DNA of 64,000 bases from Spirochaetales bacterium (GTDB taxonomy: Bacteria > Spirochaetota > Spirochaetia > SZUA-6 > RPPD01): assembly GCA_016930675.1 (NCBI GenBank), contig JAFGGG010000006.1, forward strand, positions 102,002 through 166,001, given 5' to 3'. Positions 11,088-20,761 of this stretch are shown one piece after another (the stretch's first letter is position 1; each line of letters opens with the position of its first letter). Both the position numbers and the translations under genes were made by a program. Below the pieces are notes generated by a model. It saw only the letters and a program-made list of their open reading frames with translations. It made no database searches and was not told where the DNA came from.

Positions 11088-12859
11088 AGGGTGAGAGAAT
11101 AATCGGACAAGTACGACGGGTAAACGGGCCGGTCATTATTGCCCACGGTATTACGGACGCACTTATGCTGGAACTGGTGCGTGTGGGCGAAGTTCGTCTG
11201 GTAGGCGAAGTAATCAAACTTGAAGGCCAAAACGCCGTAATCCAGGTGTATGAGGATACTACCGGTTTAACCCCGGGGGAAAATATTTACGGTTCCGGCA
11301 TGCCTCTTTCGGTTGAACTGGGACCGGGATTAATCGGAACCATCTATGACGGCATACAGCGTCCCCTGGAAGAGATTAGAGAGATATCGAACCAGTTTAT
11401 CGAAAGGGGTGTAGTGCTGCCCGCCTTAAATCGGGAGAGAAAGTGGCACTTTGTCCCGCTTGCTTTGGAGTCCGGATCTTATCTGGATGGAGGGGCGGTT
11501 CTGGGAACCGTACAGGAAACCGAGGGCATTATCCATAAAATTCTCGTGCCGCCTTTTGTAACTGGCAAACTCATTTCAATTGAACCCGAAGGCGATTACA
11601 CTGTGACGGAAGCTGTTGCAGTTGTGGAAAGTGAAGCAGGCAGGCAGGATCTCTTTCTCATGCATAAATGGCCCATCCGAAAACCCAGACCGGCCGTCAG
11701 ACGTCTTTTACCGACCACTCCTCTCATTACCGGCCAAAGGGTAATAGATACACTTTTTCCCATAGCAAAAGGCGGTACGGTGGCCATTCCCGGCGGTTTT
11801 GGTACGGGAAAAACCATGACCCAACATGCCATCGCCAAATGGTGCGACGCGGAGATTATTGTCTACATAGGCTGCGGGGAGCGCGGTAATGAGATGACGG
11901 ATGTACTCACCGAGTTTCCCAAACTCATTGATCCCCGTACGGGACGCAGTCTGATGGAGCGCACGCTTTTGATTGCCAACACTTCAAATATGCCGGTATC
12001 CGCCCGTGAAGCGAGTATTTATACGGGCGTCAGCCTGGCCGAATACTATCGCGACCAGGGCTACCATGTGGCTGTTATGGCCGATTCCACTTCACGCTGG
12101 GCCGAGGCCCTGCGTGAGCTGTCGGGGCGCATGGAAGAAATGCCCGCCGAAGAAGGATTTCCCGCCTATTTACCCACGCGTATTGCCGAGTTTTATGAAA
12201 GAGCGGGTTTTATGGAAGGTGTGGCGGGCAGTAAAGGTTCCGTGACCATTATAGGCGCGGTATCTCCTCCGGGCGGTGATTTTTCCGAACCCGTAACTCA
12301 GCACACCAAGCGTTTTGTGCGCTGTTTCTGGGGACTGGACAGACAGCTGGCCAATGCACGGCATTATCCGGCCATTTCCTGGTTGGAGAGTTACAGCGAA
12401 TACCTTGACAGTATTACACCCTGGTGGGAAGAGATGGGAGGGGCGAACTGGGCCACAAACCGGGCGCAGATTATGGAACTGCTGCAGAAAGAGGTGCGGC
12501 TGCAGCAGGTCGTTAAACTGGTCGGACCGGACGCCCTGCCCGACAGTCAACGCTTTATTCTGGAGGTTTGTAACATGTTTAAAAACGCGTTTCTGCAGCA
12601 GAACGCGTTTGACAAGATAGACCGCTATTCCACGGTAGAGAAACAGGTTAAAATGCTTGAAGTTATTCTTACCTACTGGCAGCGCGGCGCGGATGCCATC
12701 AGGCGCGGGATAACCCTGGTAAAGCTGAAAAGGATGAAAGTGCTGCAGGATATCGTAAAAATGAAATTTACCGTGGATAACGATGATCTGGGGGCTTTGG
12801 ATAAACTCATACTCAGGTTGGAGCGTTCCATAGATCAGATGGAGTCGATTTATGTCTGA
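11084..12859 (+). CDS. atpA: V/A-type ATPase catalytic subunit A
   Basis: The catalytic nucleotide-binding subunit, 591 residues, the typical length. It has the N-terminal beta barrel, the non-homologous insert (about 115-200) that distinguishes A from F-type beta subunits, the P-loop GGFGTGKT at 237-244, [13 protein letters not shown] with the catalytic Glu, and SRWAEALRE...[11 protein letters not shown] typical of A subunits. It hydrolyses or makes ATP in alternation with subunit B. The stop is overlapped by atpB by eight bases. Long open frames on the opposite strand here are shadows of this gene. Confidence 0.97.
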   Translation: MKGERIIGQVRRVNGPVIIAHGITDALMLELVRVGEVRLVGEVIKLEGQNAVIQVYEDTTGLTPGENIYGSGMPLSVELGPGLIGTIYDGIQRPLEEIREISNQFIERGVVLPALNRERKWHFVPLALESGSYLDGGAVLGTVQETEGIIHKILVPPFVTGKLISIEPEGDYTVTEAVAVVESEAGRQDLFLMHKWPIRKPRPAVRRLLPTTPLITGQRVIDTLFPIAKGGTVAIPGGFGTGKTMTQHAIAKWCDAEIIVYIGCGERGNEMTDVLTEFPKLIDPRTGRSLMERTLLIANTSNMPVSAREASIYTGVSLAEYYRDQGYHVAVMADSTSRWAEALRELSGRMEEMPAEEGFPAYLPTRIAEFYERAGFMEGVAGSKGSVTIIGAVSPPGGDFSEPVTQHTKRFVRCFWGLDRQLANARHYPAISWLESYSEYLDSITPWWEEMGGANWATNRAQIMELLQKEVRLQQVVKLVGPDALPDSQRFILEVCNMFKNAFLQQNAFDKIDRYSTVEKQVKMLEVILTYWQRGADAIRRGITLVKLKRMKVLQDIVKMKFTVDNDDLGALDKLILRLERSIDQMESIYV

Positions 12860-14267
12860 TGCCAAAAAGATAAACAATGCACAAAAAATGCTGCTAAGCG
12901 GTCGTGAGTACGTAGGTATACACCGAATCGACGGGCCGCTTATTTTTATTCGTGATACACATCCCATAGGATACCGTGAACTGGTGGAATGTGTAGGACC
13001 GGACGGTGATACCAGGATGGGTATGGTTCTGGATACCTCGCATGACATTGTGGTCGCCCAGATTTTTGAGGGCACCTCCGGCTTAACCATGCCAGACACA
13101 AAGGTGAGATTCAGAGGCAAACCTCTTACCCTTGGTGTGTCCAAAAAAATGCTGGGCAGGGTGTTTAACGGCATGGGACAGCCCATAGACGGCGGTCCGG
13201 CCCCTGTGGGAGAGCTGGAGCTGGACATAAACGGAAAACCCATCAATCCCACATCGCGGGAATATCCCCGTGATTTTATTCAGACCGGCATCTCGGTTAT
13301 CGACGGTATGAACACCCTGATCCGCGGTCAGAAACTTCCGATATTCTCCGGTAACGGTCTGCCCCATAATGAGCTGGCTTCTCAAATTGCCCGTCAGGCA
13401 AAAATACGGGGAACAAGCTCCGAATTCGCGGTAGTGTTTGTTGCCATGGGGGTAAAGCATGATGTGGCCCAATTTTTTATTCATGCTTTTGAGGAAACGG
13501 GAGTGCTTGAGAATGTGGCCCTGTTTTTATCACTTGCCGACGATCCCTCAATTGAAAGGCTGATAACGCCGCGAACGGCTCTCACTCTGGCAGAGCATCT
13601 GGCCTTCTCTCACGACATGCATGTCTTGGTTATTATGACGGATATCGCCAATTACTGTGAATCATTACGAGAGATTTCCACCATCAGAGGTGAAATACCA
13701 TCGAGAAAAGGATATCCGGGGTATCTTTACTCGGATCTGGCCGAACTCTATGAGCGTTCAGGCATGCTGAAAGGTTTTAAGGGCACTATTACCCAGCTTC
13801 CTATTTTAACCATGCCCAATGATGATATTTCACATCCCATACCGGATCTTACGGGATATATTACCGAAGGACAGATTGTGTTTGAACGGGAAATGTACGG
13901 CCGTAATATCTATCCGCCGATTGCGGGGCTTCCTTCTCTTTCCAGGCTGATGAAAGACGGTATCGGAGACGGCATGACCCGCGAAGATCATCCGCATCTG
14001 GCCAGTCAGCTTTTTGCCGCATACAGTTATGTCAAAGATGTACGGAATCTGGCATCGGTTATCGGCGAAGAAGAGTTGACGCCTCTGGATCATCAATATT
14101 TGGAATTCGGTGAGTATTTTGAGCGTAAGTTTGTTTCACAGAAACAAAACGAGGAACGCACAATAGAGCAGACTCTTGATCTGGGTTGGGAAGCTGTAAA
14201 AAAGCTGCCGCCCGAAGAGCTGCACAGAATAACCGAAGAAGAACTGCAGAAGTATTACGGGCAATAA
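12852..14267 (+). CDS. atpB: V/A-type ATPase regulatory subunit B
   Basis: Non-catalytic partner of subunit A in the hexameric head, 471 residues. The P-loop position reads [12 protein letters not shown] instead of GxxGxGKT, the hallmark of B subunits. Other family blocks are [44 protein letters not shown] and the C-terminal [13 protein letters not shown]. It overlaps the atpA end by eight bases. The start ATG at 12852 lies within the atpA coding end, with a purine-rich stretch before it. Confidence 0.97.
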   Translation: MSDAKKINNAQKMLLSGREYVGIHRIDGPLIFIRDTHPIGYRELVECVGPDGDTRMGMVLDTSHDIVVAQIFEGTSGLTMPDTKVRFRGKPLTLGVSKKMLGRVFNGMGQPIDGGPAPVGELELDINGKPINPTSREYPRDFIQTGISVIDGMNTLIRGQKLPIFSGNGLPHNELASQIARQAKIRGTSSEFAVVFVAMGVKHDVAQFFIHAFEETGVLENVALFLSLADDPSIERLITPRTALTLAEHLAFSHDMHVLVIMTDIANYCESLREISTIRGEIPSRKGYPGYLYSDLAELYERSGMLKGFKGTITQLPILTMPNDDISHPIPDLTGYITEGQIVFEREMYGRNIYPPIAGLPSLSRLMKDGIGDGMTREDHPHLASQLFAAYSYVKDVRNLASVIGEEELTPLDHQYLEFGEYFERKFVSQKQNEERTIEQTLDLGWEAVKKLPPEELHRITEEELQKYYGQ

Positions 14268-14285
14268 CTGAAGGGTTAAAAGATT

Positions 14286-14921
14286 ATGGCGTTACATAAT
14301 GTTGCACCTACCAAAACAAATCTCATCAAACTGAAACAGGAACTGCAATTTGCCCAACTGGGATACGAGCTTCTCGATCAAAAACGGAATATTCTAATAA
14401 TCGAACTGCTTAACCTAATTGACCAGGCGGCCGAGTTTCAGGAGCGGGTGGAAAAAGCGCTTGCAGAAGCCTACCGTACGCTGGAATCCGCGGTACTGGA
14501 TATGGGAAAACTGAAAGTGGTAAGTTTAGCCAGTGCCGTCAATATAGAATCCACAATAACATTACGCGAGCGCAGGGTTATGGGAGTACCTCTGCCGGTG
14601 GTTGAAACGAGTTTTCAGGAGTTTCCTCCCTATTTCAGCCCTCAGGGTACCAGTTTCTGGATTGACAGTTCGTTGAATGATTTTAAACAGGCCCTTGATG
14701 TAATGGGGAGGTTGGCCGAGTTGAAGATATCAATTATCAGACTTGCCAATGAAGTAAAAAAGACGATCCGGAAGGTAAATGCCTTGGAGAAGATTGCCAT
14801 CCCTGATTTAAGAAATACTGTAACATATATTCAAAGCAGGCTTGAAGAGAACGAGAGGGATATGTTTGTGCTCATGAAAATGGTGAAATCAAGGTTGGAA
14901 CAGAAAAACGCAATTAGTTAG
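14286..14921 (+). CDS. atpD: V/A-type ATPase subunit D
   Basis: Central rotor shaft, 211 residues: long N- and C-terminal helices form an antiparallel coiled coil. The family start VAPTKTNLIKLKQELQFAQLGYELLDQKR and the C-terminal RRVNALE-like block (IRKVNALEKIAIPDLRNTV) are clear. It is the last ATPase gene; GAAGGGTTAAAAG upstream gives the ribosome binding site. The Usp gene follows after nine bases and so may be transcribed in the same message. Confidence 0.95.
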   Translation: MALHNVAPTKTNLIKLKQELQFAQLGYELLDQKRNILIIELLNLIDQAAEFQERVEKALAEAYRTLESAVLDMGKLKVVSLASAVNIESTITLRERRVMGVPLPVVETSFQEFPPYFSPQGTSFWIDSSLNDFKQALDVMGRLAELKISIIRLANEVKKTIRKVNALEKIAIPDLRNTVTYIQSRLEENERDMFVLMKMVKSRLEQKNAIS

Positions 14922-14930
14922 GAGTGTATT

Positions 14931-15419
14931 ATGGACGGTCCTGTTAGAAAAATATTAGTTTATATTGACGGTACAGAGCAGTCTATCACCGCGGCGCAAT
15001 ACGCGATCTGTTTAAGTAAAGCCACGGGCGCGGAACTTACGGCTCTTTATGTGGTTAATGTAAGAGCGCTCAACGATTTGGTTAAAGCCAAGATTTTTAT
15101 TGAAACAGAGCAGGCCGAATATCAAAGAGATCTGCATGCCGACGCGGAACGTTATCTTAATCATGTAAAAAATCTTGCCCGCGGCAAAGGCGTTGTGATC
15201 GAGACTGAGAGTAAGAGCGGTACTCCTTATATGGAAATTAAAAATACGATTATCGAACGAAAGATAGATCTGCTTATTATCGGTGAGCTGTCTCGGATTC
15301 GCAGCCGCCGTGATGAATTTTTTAACGAAGCGGAAAGAGCGATGAGAAATGCTCCCTGCTCGGTTTTAATAGTAAAAGATGAAGACAGAGTATGGGATAT
15401 ATTTGAGGGGCTTGTATAA
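14931..15419 (+). CDS. Universal stress protein (UspA family)
   Basis: A 162-residue single Usp domain. The N-terminal KILVYIDGTEQSITAAQYAICLSKATGAELTALYVV block is typical, and the C-terminal half has the DLLIIGELSR...ERAMRNAPCSVLIVKD pattern. The family's ATP-binding G-2x-G-9x-G-S/T motif is not intact (IGELSRIRSRRDEFF replaces it), so ATP binding is doubtful. It lies nine bases after atpD with GGAGTG upstream, so it is likely co-expressed with the V-ATPase. Its job is probably stress- or energy-related, but that is inference from family and context. Confidence 0.85.
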   Translation: MDGPVRKILVYIDGTEQSITAAQYAICLSKATGAELTALYVVNVRALNDLVKAKIFIETEQAEYQRDLHADAERYLNHVKNLARGKGVVIETESKSGTPYMEIKNTIIERKIDLLIIGELSRIRSRRDEFFNEAERAMRNAPCSVLIVKDEDRVWDIFEGLV

Positions 15420-15469
15420 AAAGGAACTTTATTGTATATCATGTTAAACCTAGAGAAAGGATAATACAT

Positions 15470-15919
15470 ATGGCGTTACTTGATTTAATCTCAGAGGACA
15501 TAATAAAAGTGCCCTTGGTTTCGACATCGAAGTCTGAGGTGATTAAAGAATTAATTCAGGTATTGAAAGACGCAGGTAAAATTGAAGACACAGCGAAAGC
15601 CTATGAAGCGGTAATGAAACGGGAAGACATGGGAAGTACCGGTTTGGAAAAGGGTATCGCCGTTCCTCACGCTAAGACAGATCAGGTGAAAACTCTAACA
15701 ATAGCAATCGGCGTGGCTCCTTCCGGTGTGGAGTTCAATGCCATAGACGGGGAAAAGTCTAAAATCTTTTTTCTGATTTTGGCGCCGCCGGATCAGTCCG
15801 GTCCTCATATTGAAGCCCTGGCTGATATCGCGCGTATTACACGCTCCGAAGCTTTTTGCAGACTTTTAAACGCTTCCAAATCAGCAAAGGAAGTTGTTGA
15901 TATGTTTTGTGAAGAATAG
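15470..15919 (+). CDS. ptsN: PTS EIIA domain protein of fructose/nitrogen (PtsN) type
   Basis: A 149-residue EIIA domain of the mannitol-fructose/Ntr class. The phosphorylatable His is His67 in KGIAVPHAKT; the preceding MGSTGLEKG block and the later ILAPPDQSGPHIEALADIAR are family signatures. No sugar-specific EIIB/EIIC is nearby, which favours a regulatory PtsN-type role, possibly phosphorylated by HPr or an NPr-like protein. AGAAAGGA gives the ribosome binding site. It is 50 bases after the Usp gene and may belong to the V-ATPase transcript. Confidence 0.85.
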   Translation: MALLDLISEDIIKVPLVSTSKSEVIKELIQVLKDAGKIEDTAKAYEAVMKREDMGSTGLEKGIAVPHAKTDQVKTLTIAIGVAPSGVEFNAIDGEKSKIFFLILAPPDQSGPHIEALADIARITRSEAFCRLLNASKSAKEVVDMFCEE

Positions 15920-15942
15920 CTGTAATTGCTTTTTAATATATT

Positions 15943-16764
15943 ATGAAATCCTTTATTCTCGCTTTATGTCAAAACAGACCCTCCTATGATATTCAACAAA
16001 ATTTAAAGAGAGTGTTTGAGATGTTGAACAAGGCCGCCCGAAAAGGCGCCGAGTTAATAGTTCTTCCTGAAATTTTTTACTATCCCTATGAAATCGAAAA
16101 ATTAAGAGATCAGACGGATAAAGATAACCAGATCCTCAACCTGCTTTGTGAATGGGCCGGAACCAATAAAAAATATTTATGCACGGGTTCGTTTGTGGAA
16201 AAAAGGAGTGATGCATTATACAACACAGCTTATCTGATCGATCCGGAGGGCACTATCATACTCAAGTACTCCAAGTCTCATCTTTTTGACGTGGAACTGC
16301 CCAATCTAAAAGTACAGGAATCGGCGGTGTTTACAAAAGGAGATACGATTGATGTGGCAGACTGCGAACTGGGTAAAATCGGCATATTGATCTGTTACGA
16401 TATTCGTTTTCCGGAAATGGCCCGGCTGTTAGGTCGCCGGGGCGCGGAGATCATCCTCGTGCCGGCCGCGTTCAATACCGTTACCGGCCCCGCGCACTGG
16501 AAAATCACATTCCGTTCCCGGGCTGTGGAGAATCAGTGTTTTGTAGCCGCGGTCTCTCCGGCCAGGAACAGGAGATCATCTTATCGGGCCTACGGTCATT
16601 CGCTGATTATCGACCCCTGGGGCAGGGCACTGGCAGAAGCAGGCACCGGAGAAGAAATCGTTTTCGCCCGTCTGGATCCGAAAGTGCTGATTGATACCAG
16701 GGTAAAATTGCCTTTGCTGAGACACAGAAGAGATGATCTGTATAAACTCACGGATAAACCGTGA
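15943..16764 (+). CDS. Carbon-nitrogen hydrolase (nitrilase superfamily, NIT2/omega-amidase-like)
   Basis: A 273-residue amidase with the full catalytic triad: Glu43 (LIVLPEIFYYPYE), Lys111 (YSKSHLFDVELPN) and Cys151 (GILICYDIRFPE). The KSHLFD and CYDIRFPE blocks are most like the NIT2/omega-amidase and related branches, which hydrolyse amides such as 2-oxoglutaramate; the actual substrate cannot be told from the sequence. No export signal is seen, so it should be cytoplasmic. It is 23 bases downstream of ptsN. It converges on the transglutaminase-like gene at 16784. Confidence 0.9.
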   Translation: MKSFILALCQNRPSYDIQQNLKRVFEMLNKAARKGAELIVLPEIFYYPYEIEKLRDQTDKDNQILNLLCEWAGTNKKYLCTGSFVEKRSDALYNTAYLIDPEGTIILKYSKSHLFDVELPNLKVQESAVFTKGDTIDVADCELGKIGILICYDIRFPEMARLLGRRGAEIILVPAAFNTVTGPAHWKITFRSRAVENQCFVAAVSPARNRRSSYRAYGHSLIIDPWGRALAEAGTGEEIVFARLDPKVLIDTRVKLPLLRHRRDDLYKLTDKP

Positions 16765-16783
16765 CACGTTTTTAACATTTTTA

Positions 16784-18427
16784 CTAGTCCGAGGCTGGGG
16801 CAGGAATTACCTTGATGATGCTATTTTTTCCGCTTAACACCTCATACTCTTCAGTGACGGTATAGTATTTCCGTTCCCTGTTCCCGCCCCTGTAGTGTTT
16901 TGCACCGTATGCTTCCGCACCCAGTTCGGTATCATCCGTTCCTCCCATGCGGGATATGATGATTCTGTTCTGAGGTTTTCCAAAGAGGTATTCGAAATCC
17001 CAACTCGACGGATCGGACGAATCGATTGCAGTGACATCAACCGGAACCCAGCCGGTTCCCGGATAATATACTTCCGTCCAGCGGTGAAAACCGTTTTCTT
17101 TATCCCCAATTATTATGCCCCCGACAAGCCGTGTCGGGATATTGTTTAAACGGGCCAGCGCGGAAAAAAGAAACGAGTATTCGGAACAGGAGCCACGTCC
17201 GTTTTGGAGGGCGGTCTCGGCGTTTTCCCAGGTGTCATCCATATGATAATCCATAGTGGTAATAATATAACGCACAATATTTTCTATCAGTTGTTTCATC
17301 CCGGCCGCTTCTTTGCCCTCGCTGTCCTTGCGCGCGGCCAGGGCGGCCTGTTTTATCAGCGGCGAGTCCATCCTGAACCTCGAATCGTTTGCAAGGTAAT
17401 TTTTTTTAATCTGATCCGGAATACGAGCAAGCGCTGACAGGGGGGTCTCGCTTATTTTATATCGTATCGCCCACATAATGGTATCCGCCTTGTAGGAAAG
17501 AGAAAATGAACCTTCAACCGGAATAAGCTGCTCAAAACAGGCCACGGGCTGATCGTAGCGGTCGTTTTTTATCCGGTCCGGTTTGCTTGTCCAGGCAAGC
17601 GCGTCGATTGTCTGCTCGCTTGAATTGCCCGGTATGGGAATGACGAACCGCGCATGACACGGTTCGGTGGTGCTTACGTTCCGGCTTTCCAGAATATACC
17701 GATACGTTATCCGGCAGGGAAGGGAGAGCACGGCCTTATCCGTTTCTATGAAATCAACCATGTCCAGGGAGGATGTTCCCCTGTTGTGGATATAGAGCCT
17801 TTCCCTGTAAAAAACAAATCCCTTAGCGTATGAATTATCAGCCCCGGTGTAAACGGAAAAGAGCGCCTTTTCCGTATCAGGATCGAACTTTATGACACTT
17901 CGTGTTTTTATATCGTATATCCAGAGTGCTCCGTTATAGTAAAGGATATCAGACGGTTCGAGTCCCGGGCAGGGTATGGTTTTTTTAACATTAAAGTTGT
18001 TGTCCAGCCGGTGGATAACATAGTTGCTTTCCTTCATATCCAGGAGATAAAGAAGGTCGTCAGCGGCGGTAATTGAAAGCAGATCGGCAGTATTTTCGAT
18101 TGCATATACCAGCACTTTGCCGTTTTCTTTAGAAAGAATCCGCCGGCGCGAACAGTAATAGATTTTCTCCTTGTAGATACAGGCGTCCGTGATATACCAG
18201 CCTTTCATATCATCGACTTTTTCAAGGGTAAAGTCCTCTTTTACACGGTACAGTGTTCTTGAAGCCTGATCGCCGAAATAGAATGTACGGCCGTCACTGA
18301 AAAAATAACGGGCTTGTTTGTCTTTAAAGGGGAGGTCGAACCGTCGTATTATCGCTTCTTCAGACCAAAGGGGAAACAGGTTGAGCAGTACATATACGCT
18401 TATTATTATTATTGTTGATAATTTCAT
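16784..18427 (-). CDS. Exported transglutaminase-like protein
   Basis: A 547-residue protein with a hydrophobic N-terminus ending WSEE (about 1-23, signal peptide or anchor). Residues about 30-235 have repeated aromatic/Asp beta-strand units like a beta-propeller or YVTN-type fold. The C-terminal part is a transglutaminase/protease-like domain: NGRGSCSEYS with Cys414, FHRWTEVYY with His449 and WVPVDVTA with Asp464 form the Cys-His-Asp triad. Members act as peptidases or cross-linkers on extracytoplasmic proteins; the target is unknown. It is a single minus-strand gene divergent from the tRNA. Confidence 0.82.
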   Translation of the reverse strand: MKLSTIIIISVYVLLNLFPLWSEEAIIRRFDLPFKDKQARYFFSDGRTFYFGDQASRTLYRVKEDFTLEKVDDMKGWYITDACIYKEKIYYCSRRRILSKENGKVLVYAIENTADLLSITAADDLLYLLDMKESNYVIHRLDNNFNVKKTIPCPGLEPSDILYYNGALWIYDIKTRSVIKFDPDTEKALFSVYTGADNSYAKGFVFYRERLYIHNRGTSSLDMVDFIETDKAVLSLPCRITYRYILESRNVSTTEPCHARFVIPIPGNSSEQTIDALAWTSKPDRIKNDRYDQPVACFEQLIPVEGSFSLSYKADTIMWAIRYKISETPLSALARIPDQIKKNYLANDSRFRMDSPLIKQAALAARKDSEGKEAAGMKQLIENIVRYIITTMDYHMDDTWENAETALQNGRGSCSEYSFLFSALARLNNIPTRLVGGIIIGDKENGFHRWTEVYYPGTGWVPVDVTAIDSSDPSSWDFEYLFGKPQNRIIISRMGGTDDTELGAEAYGAKHYRGGNRERKYYTVTEEYEVLSGKNSIIKVIPAPASD

Positions 18428-18601
18428 GGTATCGATAACTCCCGGACAGTTTCCTTAAATTCTTATAAAAAAAAGCATTGTGGGTTTTGGCAATACAGCC
18501 AAGATTAATTATAAATGATTTCATATCAAATACAAGAATGTCTTTATCTTACAAAATGGATTTTTCGCACGATAGGAAAGATATTTTCACAGTCCAACAC
18601 C

Positions 18602-18630
18602 TTGACAAATCTATGGTTTTTATGTAGGTT
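18602..18630 (+). promoter_or_regulatory. Promoter of tRNA-Val
   Basis: TTGACA at 18602-18607, a 17-base spacer and TAGGTT at 18625-18630. The mature tRNA starts at 18641, so the transcript would begin only a few bases upstream of it. The -35 box is perfect and the -10 box is weak (three of six). The preceding stretch from 18428 is AT-rich with no gene seen. Confidence 0.55.
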
Positions 18631-18640
18631 CACCTGGTAC

Positions 18641-18713
18641 GGGCGGTTAGCTCAGCTGGGAGAGCGTCTGGTTTACACCCAGAAGGTCGTGGGTTCGATC
18701 CCCCCACCGCCCA
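18641..18713 (+). tRNA. tRNA-Val (anticodon TAC)
   Basis: A 73-base cloverleaf can be drawn by hand. The acceptor GGGCGGT pairs fully with ACCGCCC (18706-18712) and the discriminator is A. The D arm GCTC...GAGC and the anticodon stem TCTGG/CCAGA are intact; the loop TTTACAC carries TAC, reading Val GUA and other GUN codons. The T arm GTGGG-TTCGATC-CCCCC has one U-C mismatch in the second pair. The 3' CCA is not encoded and must be added by tRNA nucleotidyltransferase. No other RNA gene was found in the window. Confidence 0.95.
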
Positions 18714-18815
18714 AATCCCAAAATACTTTACGGACTGCACTCATACGCTTCCAGATCATAAGCCGAACCTTCGGGCCGGGTTTTACTGTCCAAGTCTGTC
18801 TGCGCCCCGCCGGGA

Positions 18816-19013
18816 CTATAATCCACGGCCGGCGACTGAATCGAATTCCGCTTCGGAGGGGCGGTCGTAGAAGTGAGAGGTGATATACTCATCCGTGATG
18901 AGCTTTGGCGGCTGTTAGGACAACAAAGCCGGTGTTATTGTCTGGGCGTTTAAGCTTGCAGAGACGGGCGTAATAGCGAGGGTAAAAATTAACAGGGTTA
19001 TAAGTTTATTGAC
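18816..19013 (-). pseudogene. Possible relic of an exported-protein gene
   Basis: Read on the minus strand, one frame gives a signal-peptide-like stretch (NKLITLLIFTLAITPVSA, then SLNAQ) that hits TAA at 18915-18917, continues in the same frame for 32 codons without interruption and then hits TAG at 18816-18818. A ribosome-binding-like AAAGGA sits upstream inside the end of the 19019 gene, but ATA stands where a start is expected. Together this resembles a decayed gene. It could also be chance. The rest of 18714-19018 contains nothing else I can support. Confidence 0.3.
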
Positions 19014-19018
19014 TGAGC

Positions 19019-20725
19019 TTATTGGTATTTCCTTTTTTTCATTTTTAAAAACTCAAAATTGCAGATTCTTATATCGGGCAGCCCTCTTTGATCCAGTACC
19101 AGTCGTCCTTTACTGTTAAGCGATAATAATAGATGCCTGCCGCCCAGATTAAGATCCTCGACACCGACCTTGGCGAGTCTTTCCTTTTTGTTTTTTATTA
19201 ATAGGATGTATTCATTCAATGATATTTCTTTATTTCTATACGCGTCTAATGCATTTATACCCTTATAATAATCCCCGTCCAAAACCGCCAGTTTTTCATC
19301 GGGACCGTTCCAGTAACCCCAGATCAGCAGATAGCTTTTATCCCTTTGCAGCAGAGGATCTCCATGGGGTGTGAGAAGCTTGCTGTGGGTTTTATATCTT
19401 CTGCCGTCGAAAAAGCTACGAGCGATAGCGGTTTTGGTTCCGGTCTTATAAATCGCTCTGGGAAAAATTGTTCTTATGCCATGTCTGCTTAAATATATGG
19501 CGATACTGATCTCTTCAAACGGACTATTATAACCGTATCTGATAATCTTTCTTTCATCCTTTTTAAAGGGGTCCATTTCAGGTGTGTAACCGACTTTTGA
19601 GACTTTCCATACCACATTTATATTGTCCTTTGTGACCGTATGATATATTTCATGATTAACGGATAATTTAGTTCGCGGGGTCTTTTCCCAGCGCTCGGGT
19701 AAAAAATAATCGAATAAGTAAGGATCCCTGCCTACAACCCATAAAGCGCCGTTAGTGCTCTCACAGTGACCGTAAATATAATCAACTCCGAAAATAGTTA
19801 CATGCTTTAAATGGGGGGGGATTATTTCTTCTGACCGGTTGCTGAATCTGCTTGTCTGTCGCTTTAAATAATTAATCCGTTTTACTTTTTTGACGATCTT
19901 ATCACGTTCCGGCGTGCGTTCCAATAGTTCGTAATCCACTACGGCATAAAGTATATTCCCTCTCTGATCCGCTAATGGATTTCCGTTTTTTTGAGGACGG
20001 ATAATAATGTGATGCGGTTTTCGGTCTCTTACAATAAATCCCTTTTTTCTCATCGTTCGCTCGGCGTTTACGGTAAGCTGCTCCATTTGTTTTTGCGAAA
20101 GTCTGTGCTGTGTGTATGCTTGAACAGCATCTATTCCTTTAATCCATTCGTAGATGACTATATAAGGCCTGAACATATCCAATATGACTTCATTATGTTT
20201 TTCTATTTTTGATTGCATTTTGTATTTTCTTCTGCCTACCTGCCACAATTCAAGCCGCTCTTGAGGAACATAAATGGCAAGAGGTTTTTGTGTTATGATA
20301 ACCCCTTTTGATTCGTATTTGGAATTTCGCAACTCCATTACTAATGAAAACTCTTCAAACGGGCTGTTGAACTCCGCCGAACCCAAATAATCTATGTGTT
20401 CGGCGCCGGGGATATCCTGTCCCATTCTGTTATATTTGATGACGATGTCTATGCTTTTTTGGGCAATTGATTTTGTTTTAACCTTATATGTACAGCTTGT
20501 TCCCGATAAGCGCACGGAATTATTGTCAAACCACTCCTTATCCAAGATGAAATTCTCAGGTTTCAGATTTTCCACAAACGGTAAACCGTATTTTGTAAGA
20601 TAGAGATCACTTTTGTTCTTAAATTTTATATGGGCATACTCGACATCTAAAATCTTTTCGGGTTCCGTGTCAATTTTTATTGTTTGTGAGTCCGCCATTT
20701 TATCAGCTCTTAATTCGTTAAGCAT
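19019..20725 (-). CDS. Protein of two fused kinase-like halves (unassigned family)
   Basis: A 568-residue soluble protein with clear internal duplication. Half 1: VIKYNR (Lys97), NSPFEE (120-125), hinge-like YEWIKGIDAVQAY (192-204), RDRKPHH (233-239), DYE (264-266). Half 2: VVWKVSK (Lys374), NSPFEE (400-405), WGYWNG...KGINALDAY (469-496), VEDLNLGGRH (522-531), NFE (556-558). The order Lys-strand, Glu-helix, hinge, catalytic-type loop, DFG-like triad is that of protein/aminoglycoside/sugar kinases. Half 2 has lost the DFG-like Asp (Asn556), so it may be a pseudokinase. It is the last gene of the GH130/GT4 operon, 36 bases after the GT4 gene. I do not recognise a named family; the kinase reading is inference. 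Confidence 0.6.
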   Translation of the reverse strand: MLNELRADKMADSQTIKIDTEPEKILDVEYAHIKFKNKSDLYLTKYGLPFVENLKPENFILDKEWFDNNSVRLSGTSCTYKVKTKSIAQKSIDIVIKYNRMGQDIPGAEHIDYLGSAEFNSPFEEFSLVMELRNSKYESKGVIITQKPLAIYVPQERLELWQVGRRKYKMQSKIEKHNEVILDMFRPYIVIYEWIKGIDAVQAYTQHRLSQKQMEQLTVNAERTMRKKGFIVRDRKPHHIIIRPQKNGNPLADQRGNILYAVVDYELLERTPERDKIVKKVKRINYLKRQTSRFSNRSEEIIPPHLKHVTIFGVDYIYGHCESTNGALWVVGRDPYLFDYFLPERWEKTPRTKLSVNHEIYHTVTKDNINVVWKVSKVGYTPEMDPFKKDERKIIRYGYNSPFEEISIAIYLSRHGIRTIFPRAIYKTGTKTAIARSFFDGRRYKTHSKLLTPHGDPLLQRDKSYLLIWGYWNGPDEKLAVLDGDYYKGINALDAYRNKEISLNEYILLIKNKKERLAKVGVEDLNLGGRHLLLSLNSKGRLVLDQRGLPDIRICNFEFLKMKKRKYQ

Positions 20726-20761
20726 TTCAGTTATAATATATCATTTTTAAGCTAAAAAGTA

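Noticed and set aside
12170..13252. 360-codon minus-strand open frame
   Set aside because: It lies opposite the strongly conserved atpA and atpB genes and its translation has no domain, so it is a shadow.
18515..18883. 122-codon plus-strand open frame across the tRNA
   Set aside because: It runs through the tRNA-Val gene, has no ribosome binding site and no recognisable domain, so it is chance.
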